Under the pieces are notes generated by a model. That model was not told the DNA's origin. It ran no database searches and saw nothing but the letters and a program-made list of their open reading frames with translations. From Casuarius casuarius (Eukaryota; Chordata; Aves; Casuariiformes; Casuariidae), in the NCBI GenBank assembly GCA_003342895.1, contig PTFA01000274.1:280110-344109 (forward strand): a stretch of 64,000 nucleotides of DNA, given 5' to 3'. How positions within the stretch are numbered: position 1 is the first letter of the stretch; the number at the start of each line of letters is the position of its first letter. Positions 56,101 through 64,000 of this stretch are shown piece after piece. The translations under genes were made by a program, and so were the position numbers.

Positions 56101-59100
56101 GAAGGCATGCACTAAAGTATGGCTTTCCAATTTAATCATGCATCATTCACAACAATAGGAACAACAACATTGACTTCAGAAGACTAAAGATCACATGAAC
56201 ATAAAGGCCTTTGCTTCCAACATTTCCTTATTTATCAGGTGCTAATGTAGCCTTACAGATACATATGACAGATCCTTCTACGTGGATACAAAGGCACAAA
56301 CCTGATACAGCCTCCAGCTAAAGAACTTTTACTCTTTAGTTTAACTATGAAGGTTGACATGACTCAAAGCGAAGAATCAGGCAGTCTTAGCTGTGAAGAT
56401 CCCTGCTTCATTCTCTGCATTTCATCCAAGATAGCAGATAATGTTCCAGAACAAGCTGAGAGGTACCTACACTAACCAGAACACTGTTTTTAGATGTTCT
56501 CAAGCTTATATCAAACCAGTATTTTCACAGGCATATCATCTTCACCAGGATGCACTTCCTCCTCATTTAATTAAGGTTTTATTTAATTTGTTCTCAGACA
56601 TTTATCTAATAATTATTTTTATTTATAAATTCACTTGATTAATGATAAATATCTAATCTCAGCTCTAAATGCTTTTAAAGCACACAACAGCCTAAGCAAA
56701 CCCAAACCAAAAATAAACAGGCAGCCCAACAATAAAGAAATTTCATATCCTACGATTAACTAGAAAATAACCCTTCCTCAAAGGCAAGCTCTACTTTTGT
56801 ATGCAAATTCCAATTCCTTCGTTGATACCTCTAACAAACAGTCANAAATCAGAGAGCTTCTGTTTGAACTTTAAAAGCCTGTGAACAAATTTTGGGAACA
56901 CACCATAAATACCTGCAGAGTCAAAATCTTTTGAACCATGGGGCGATATGTTTTTTCTTACAAACTCTTTACCTTTCATTTTACACCACCTTATTGCCTA
57001 TACCTATACAGGGGAAAGGTGCCATGCTATTAAGTGACACATTTCAAATGAAATGATGTTGAATGCAAGGCAGAACTAGCACAGAGACAAACTTTATTTA
57101 TTGTCTACTGTTATTTATGATTAACACCAGTGTTTTCATTCAGATCATCCACAAGCAAAACTAGAATGCTATTAAATGTGACTTTTTGTGTACTGGCTGC
57201 ATGTTATTACTGCAAAATTAATCACATAGGAGCATTCATATTGTCCCTGTGGGTATACCAGAGCCATAGAACTTCATCTGTAATGGTACAACACTACATA
57301 CATATGTCAACCCAGATTTCTAACGAGACTTTTCTTGATTCTTAGCACTACATAAAACTGGGACGTATCTGTGACATCGTTTGTATTAAAACTTCTGTCT
57401 TCCCTAGGCTCCTGCCTGGAAATATTCTTATCCAGTTTGGTAAAGTGAACTGGCAGTGGCAAATCACCAATCCCAATTTAGAAAAGATCCTCATGCAACT
57501 TGTATGTTAGAGTATCTTGATAGTGGCTTGTTGCCCTAAAAAGTGGCAGCATGCTTTGCGAGGGAGATGATGTAGGTTGTATGTGAACACAGAGCAGGGG
57601 AGATGCAGGGTATAACAGCACCGGACTCTCTATCAGTTCCAAATACCAGGTCCAAAGCAGACCATGAAGAGCTAAGGACCGGGAGTGGAGTGTGAACCCA
57701 TAAGCAGTGTGTCTGTAACTTCTGCAGGAGGAGGACGATCTCACCTGGCCTTTTTATCTCTCTCCAGAGCCATGACACACAGACAAGAGAGGTCTTAACA
57801 ACCCAAGAGTGGGTTTCTGCTACCACGAAGAGCAGTAGCTATCGGAAGTATGACAAGCGAAAGGCTAATCCCTTAGACATTTGAAATTCATTCAGAAGCA
57901 CTGCTTTTGCAAAGAAGGCTTACAGAACAATAATGTTAGCAAATTATCCACAAAAGCAGATTGCTAATACCTCTACAATAATTAAAAGCTTCCCAAAATG
58001 CACCAGGATCACTGAACACACGCATGTACTCTAATCTGCTTTCTGACACGCAGAAACGTGTCAGCTAGAAAGGTTATCAGAGAAGAGGATCATACATCAG
58101 AATGCAATTTGCTGGCAGGATAAGCCAAAAGGTTCTGAAGACATTTACTGCTGCCAACATTTGGGAGAGTGAAATCAAAAGATGGCTGAAACTACAAGAG
58201 TTTGACCACCATCCATGGTAGTAAGGTGTGTGGTGCACTACAAAACACGGAAAACAAAATAATGACAATGTTTTTCTGGGAGTAGCTAGATGCCTTTCCT
58301 TGGCAGACAGCAGGAAACTAGAATGTGAACCTTTAATAATTGGTTTGATTTCAAAAAAGCAAAGAAAATTAGACACATGCATGCTCACATCCTTCCTTCT
58401 TAGAGGAATTATCACAATGATTTACTATGTTGCAGAATTTTGGCTAGATGAAACATCCTCATAATGTGATCGAAGCACTAGAGTGAGTATCAGTGCATGC
58501 TGGTGGTAAAAATACCGTGGTTTTTTTGCCCATGTAATAGTTCTCTAGATAAATTTAATTTGAGACTGCAAAAAACCATTTTTCTTCTTTTTTTAATACA
58601 CATCGCTACTATTTGCCAAATAACACCACACCAAGGAACTGACTGAGCCATAAGAAAGTAATCAATGAGTAGTATCACAGGTACAGTATCAATTCTCACT
58701 GCAACCATGTCAACAAAAGAAAAGCTCCNCCATCGAAAAAAAACCCACCTGCATATACATGTACGTGCAAGCACACAGACTAACTGAACGCAACACGAAA
58801 TAACGCTGACAAACTCAAGATTAAAATCCTTCTGCCTCCCTCTCTGTCATCTTTGGCACAATAAAATGGCAAGCTCCTGCCCTGTGCTGTACATATAGCA
58901 GAACGTGCATTCCCTTATGTGTGCTACAGCAAGTGGTTCCTCCATTGACAGCATGACACAACAGCAAGAAGCATCCCCAGAGAGAGATAATGGGGCAGAG
59001 GCAGATGTCATCTGCAGGAACAGTTCATCTTAAAACCTGCCTGCAAAGAGCAATAAAACTATTAAATTCAGGGCATTCTCCATGTGCTCCCTACTGCAGG

Positions 59101-62100
59101 TGAGAGGTTTACTCAGTGATTTCTGGTCTTCCTATACTTGATTTGGGGATTTGTTCTTCTGTACCAAGTTGCAACCTGTTAAACCCTTCTGTTGACAAGT
59201 TCTCATAAACACTGGGTCATTGGTTCATCCCCTCTATTACATCCATATCATACCAGAGCTTCTAGTCAGCTGGAAGGAGGATTTTCAGGCTGTTCAAGCA
59301 GTGCGAAACACAACACAAATCCGCCAAGCAAAGGTAGGACTAGAAGGCTGAGCAAACAGGAGGAGAAGGCAGTTAAACAAGAATACAGAACTCAGCTGAT
59401 AATCTTGTAATGCTATACCAGTACTCCAGCTATACTAGCCAGCACTCCTGCTACAAAGCAGGCAGGTTGCTAGCTCAGGCTGAAGTAAAACTCCGGTCTG
59501 AGCCTGTGGCCTCAGCTGTACTACTGACCCAGGCCTAAAGAAGGCTCAAAGCCANGGCAGAGGTTTTCTACTCCAAGAAGATCAGATAAGGGCAACATCC
59601 ACAGCAGTGGTGGACTAGCCTTACACTGAAGACATATCATAAAGCCGTAACTGTTTTTATTATATTACATAAAACACATTAGCTTATTTGCTAGTACATC
59701 ACTTTTTCTGGTGTCAAGGTGCCTGCTGTGAAGAGGTCTTGGGCTTCTTTGCATTTTAGGACCTTCCATACGTCAACAGTAGCTGACAGAATAACTTTAG
59801 AATCAGTGTTTGTCTTGTATCAAAGATTTTGGCAGTGCTCACTCTCCACCCATCCACTCCCCTTTCTTTTGGAATGCGTGCATTTGAAACTCCTATACAG
59901 CGCCTTGAGCTCCCCAAAACTAGATAACAGCTTTCTCTTTTATCAGTATTTCAATGTATTTTCTCTTCCTCAACAGTCTTAAAATATTGTCTCCATACAA
60001 GGAAAGACAGAAGGCAACACTTTTGAAGGCATGGGAAGTAGCAGGAAGTTATTCATATTTTCAAAAGCTCTTTTTAAAAAAAATGCCTCCAGTTATGCAG
60101 TAGGGACCTGTGTAAATATAGTCCTTAATACCTTCGTCTGTCTTCTTTCAGTGATGGACAAGTCTGTGTCAGATAATGAGATGCATGTTCTCTTCAGTGA
60201 ACTATAAGAAATGAAATTAAACAAAATACCCCCACCCCTCAACTATATTAACTTGATTATGAGTCAATGTAGCCTTCTCTGAAAACTCCCACAGCTTCTA
60301 AAAACAAAGAATTAACCTCTAAATACAGACAAGAAACAAAGCCTCTATTTTTTCAGCAGCATTTGACAGAGCAGGCTGAAGTCTTCATATGAGCAGTCTG
60401 ATTTCTCATTACTTGTCTCCTAAACAGGGAGTTCCAGTTTCCAATCTTCAGTCATACGTGAAATCTTCACGCTTTCTATTCGTGCCACCAGCTCTCACTG
60501 AGTCAAACTCGTGTGATAAGTATACAAACCAAGGTCACACGCACAGAGTCTGAGCTGGCTGTGCTGGAGNCTTGTCTTCCCCTCCTCCTCTCCTGCTCCA
60601 GCGCAGCAGCAAAAATGTACTTTCAGTTGAAAAGAAAGTTGCAAGAGATCCATCAGAATTATAGCTGACTCCTGTTCTTCAACTAGGAAAGGCAGTTAAA
60701 GCATTTCCAAAGGAAAAGGAGAAAAATTCCCCAATAAAAATCCTGATTTTGACAAAATAATTCCAAAACTGGTTGAAAAAACTCCCCAAACCTACAAACT
60801 AGTCTGAAATTTTTCAAACACTAAGAAGTTTTCTTTCACTTTAGCACTTCTTTGCTGAAAAGTGATTATGTTTTTAAGCTAGCCAGGCTTTGATTTTTCA
60901 GCAATACCATTTTTTTGACAGCAATCAATAGGAAGTAATTGTTATTTTAAGTTTAAAAAGAAAAATTACTTAAAAATACTTCCCAGTCTAATTTCCTGAG
61001 ACTGACAGCAAATGTACCAATATTATTATTGCTGCATCACTATGATAAGTTTGTTTTAACAAGACAGAAATGATCTTGTTTTTGAAAATCAACTTTTAAT
61101 CACCTTTCTCTATTTCTTCCTAATGTATTACAGCACACTGCTAAGCATATGTAAGGTTTTTCTTACTGTTTCTCATAGCTGCACCAACTCAGTAAAAGTA
61201 AACTGTTTTTAGGATTAGCCAGTTAAAATATTCAGCACTTAAGGAAAACAGAGTGATGCCAGCACAAGGGGGAACATGTATTNGCTAAGCTCTTCTCTTC
61301 TAAGAGCATGCTAAAGCATTGACCAACTACAAGGTAATATTTTGAAGCACCATTGTTAGACCACCCTTGGTAAGCAGCTGGGTTTTGGTAACCATTTGAG
61401 TGGGCATTTAAGGTAGGTTTCATTCCAGCCTTTAGAAAGTGTTTCATTAAAACAGATAGGATTTAAATAAATGAATTCATCCCAAAGGACATCTGGACAT
61501 CTGTTATGTACCAAAGTAAATTTCTATTTAGTTAAATCCTGAGGCTTTATCTATCAGATGGATAATCTTAGGCATTTATATTCCCTTGCCAGTCCTCCCC
61601 CCATCATTCAGCACCTGTCAATCTAGAATGTACGTTCTCAAAATACCCCTGCATATCTACAGAGAAGGGATTGTAAGAGAGAGAGACTAATGGCCCAGAT
61701 CCTTGAAGGTATTTAACCTTCTAACCCCTCTAAAAATCTGTAGCTTTTAAATACCAACAGACTCCTGAAAAGCTGACTTAGCCATAGGCATATTGTGTTG
61801 CCTTGGTCCAAACAGGGGTGGAAGACTGGATTCCTAAGATATCAGCCCATATTTTGGCTGCTTGTTTCACTGTTTTTATTCTCATTCATCACAATACTCG
61901 GCACCTGCCACAGGTTTTTAAACCACCTAGCCCTAAAACACAAACTAACATGGTGGTTGTTCATGCTAATCCTATCATCCATCAGGACTAGCAAGCAGGT
62001 ACAGCAAGTCTCATGTTGCAGGATATGGAATTGTTTTGTGTATAAACAGAAGCTATTTGTCTGAGGATTTCCCAAAACCCAGCAGCATCCAGACCATGGT

Positions 62101-62819
62101 CCAAAGAAGCTGGATAGCAGGTAACTGCTACAAGCAGTTGCGGAGCACTCAGATCAGTAGCAGCCTGCATTTTATGCCCACATTGTAGATATCAAAGCTC
62201 TTGATTAATTGTGCTCTTATGCCCTTACTGCCCACTTACACCTGTTGCTTTGCAAACTTCCTTGAACTGTACTAGAATTAATTCTCACATTTCCGTCCTT
62301 CAGGTATCAGGGCAATAAAACTCATTTGAGTTACTTCTTGGGTGTTCCTCTGAAGACTGAGCTGAGGACTTCCAGAACTACAACAACTTCCACATACAGG
62401 CTGAACCAAGAATCAGAAACTAAGGGCTATCTTCACTGGCTGACATGGAGGGGAAAACTACATGAACAAGCANAGTATTGTATCAGCAGATGCTGTGGTG
62501 AAGAACTGACTGAAGGTGTAAATATTTTTTCCATTTCCATGGGACTTATGGCTGACAAAGAAAGAATAACCAAACAAGGGAAATGCTGCAGTTTTTTTCA
62601 GTAAGAATTATTAACAGTGAGGTTCCTTTTGGAGGTATGCCACTTTGTCTCAATTACCAAGAGTTTGGACAAACTGTTGCAGAAGCCACCAAACTATCCC
62701 AATCTATTTTTTTTGTGTGAGAAACAACACACATACTATTTGAAAGGTATCAAGAAAAAACAACTTTTGTTAATGAAACATTTCCCTCCCCCACTTAAAT
62801 TAAATTTCACNTATTAAAC
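52331..62819. other. Upstream intergenic DNA, no gene seen
   Basis: Lies upstream of the LRRTM4 promoter. Two overlapping frames of 134 (plus, 53554-53958) and 136 codons (minus, 53808-54218) are the longest outside LRRTM4, but neither resembles a protein. The stretch near 60720-60870 is rich in TTTT/AAAA words and may be a decayed repeat. No divergent gene was found. Confidence 0.65.
53136..53163. repeat. 28-base T homopolymer
   Basis: Uninterrupted T-run in upstream DNA; no attached SINE body was recognised on either side. Confidence 0.95.
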
Positions 62820-63420
62820 GCAAGATGATGCTGAAGCATGTAATAACATGTCATTTAATCACACCCTATTCCTCTCTTGCACGGTGATTGTCTTTGAGGT
62901 CATTACTGACATTGAAAATCATTCATGAGTTAGATAATCGGGCCTCAAGCGCTATAAAAATAACTTAAACGTGGCAATTATTAATAAATAAAAAGTCCTA
63001 CAGCTTGTTTAATCCTTGGAACCATTCAACAGGCTAAGTCACTTGTCCTTATTCCTAATGTTATTAAAGATGTAAGCTTTGCAATATTGGGTTACTGCAT
63101 TAATATATGGTCATTTATATTTCAAAGTGGAAAATGAGAGTGTTGGCATTCGGGAATGCCAGCCATCGCAATTTTTAAATCAAGACAAGATTTACTAAAC
63201 ATGTCTATAACACTGTAGCGAAGCCCATTTTATAAGCCACAGAGGGAATACTTTCACAGCCCTCCTCTGGATGATTCATCCAAGCATGTTAATCAACAGA
63301 CTTTCAGGCGATCACCTTTCACTTGGGGGTATTTTGTTGGACCTTTTCCTGAGTTTTGGCAGCGGTCGTGGTGGGGAGGCAGGGGGTGCTGGACAGGATG
63401 GCATGATCATTACAAATACC
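62820..63420. other. Possible conserved non-coding element upstream of LRRTM4
   Basis: Non-repetitive, with dense ATTA/TAAT homeobox-type words, CAATTATTAATAAA and GTCATTTATATTTC, and balanced islands such as GCGATCACCTTTCA. It contains an 8-bp-arm palindrome at 63144-63161. It has the texture of a deeply conserved enhancer, but this was not tested by alignment. Confidence 0.3.
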
Positions 63421-64000
63421 TGATATTCAGATGTTCACAACTTGGATAAACACAGCCCACCATGGGATGACATTAATAAAAGGGTGAATGTTTTAGAGTA
63501 GGAAAGGAACACTTTCTTCAGATTGTAAGTTCAAAGCCTCTGAGCCATCTGCACACTCCAAACAAGACTTCTTTGCGATTAAATTATCAGCCTCAAACAG
63601 GGTTTATTCCACCTCCACACAATATCCAGGTTTAATGAACCTATGGATCTTCTTTCTGATGACCTAGTATTTCTTTCCTGTTTTTAGGTAGTTGAATGAA
63701 ATTGTTCATCATCTGTGGAAAAAATATCTAACCAAAACACTCCACTCTACTCCAATCTGAGCAAATTTTCCTTTTTTTTTTTTTTTGTCTAGTTCTACTA
63801 TGCACTATATTTCTAAGCTCAGTCCAAAAGTGAGTATCATTTATAGGAACAGCACTTTGGATAGTTTATAAAGGGTTAATACAATGTTACTACATGTGTT
63901 AATACTCTCTTAATTGGCAGCTGTGGTCCTGCACATGATTTATATTATCTTAACCATCTTTAACACCTATAAACCAGGCATGCAAGTGCTATTTAACATT
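63421..64000. other. Upstream intergenic DNA to the window edge
   Basis: Unique AT-rich sequence with a 15-base T-run (63772-63786). No gene or repeat family recognised. Confidence 0.65.

Overview
The window is vertebrate nuclear DNA: AT-rich, mostly non-coding, with spliceosomal splice sites, microsatellites, A/T homopolymers and a few old interspersed repeats. Several of those repeats look like the MIR/CORE-SINE-like and LINE-tail families that persist in turtles, crocodilians and, less often, birds. No L1 or Alu-type material was seen. I infer a sauropsid, more likely a crocodilian or turtle than a bird, but I cannot name the species. Single N bases are scattered through the sequence, so it is a draft assembly.

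The only convincing protein-coding gene is LRRTM4, on the minus strand. It encodes a leucine-rich-repeat transmembrane synaptic organiser. Reading along the minus strand there is a short first exon whose coding part is only ATG plus one G (51922-51925), preceded by a purine-rich 5' UTR. A GT-AG intron follows (49786-51921), then one large exon (48233-49785) that carries essentially the whole protein. The joined product is 518 residues: signal peptide, four-cysteine LRRNT cap, ten LRRs at an exact 24-residue period, four-cysteine LRRCT cap, juxtamembrane linker, one membrane span and a cytoplasmic tail ending ECEV. The last codons sit on a GT donor-like site (GAG|GTATGA). Reading through gives the short ECEV form, and splicing there would give the long form with a different tail. 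I found no candidate for the long-form terminal exon in this window, so it probably lies beyond base 1.

Layout: 1-47762 is the 3' flank of the short isoform, or the last intron of the long one. It is non-coding, with microsatellites, two short tandem duplications and several decayed repeats. 47763-48232 is the likely short-form 3' UTR. 48233-51925 holds the LRRTM4 coding exons and intron 1. About 51926-52330 is the 5' UTR and probable core promoter, next to a G-quadruplex-prone block. 52330-64000 is upstream intergenic DNA with one stretch (about 62820-63420) that looks like a possible developmental conserved element.

I found no prokaryotic mobile element, CRISPR array, tRNA, rRNA or new multi-gene system. 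The most interesting points are in LRRTM4 itself: the 4-nt coding first exon, a short upstream ORF overlapping the start codon, and the splice-controlled PDZ ligand at the C-terminus.
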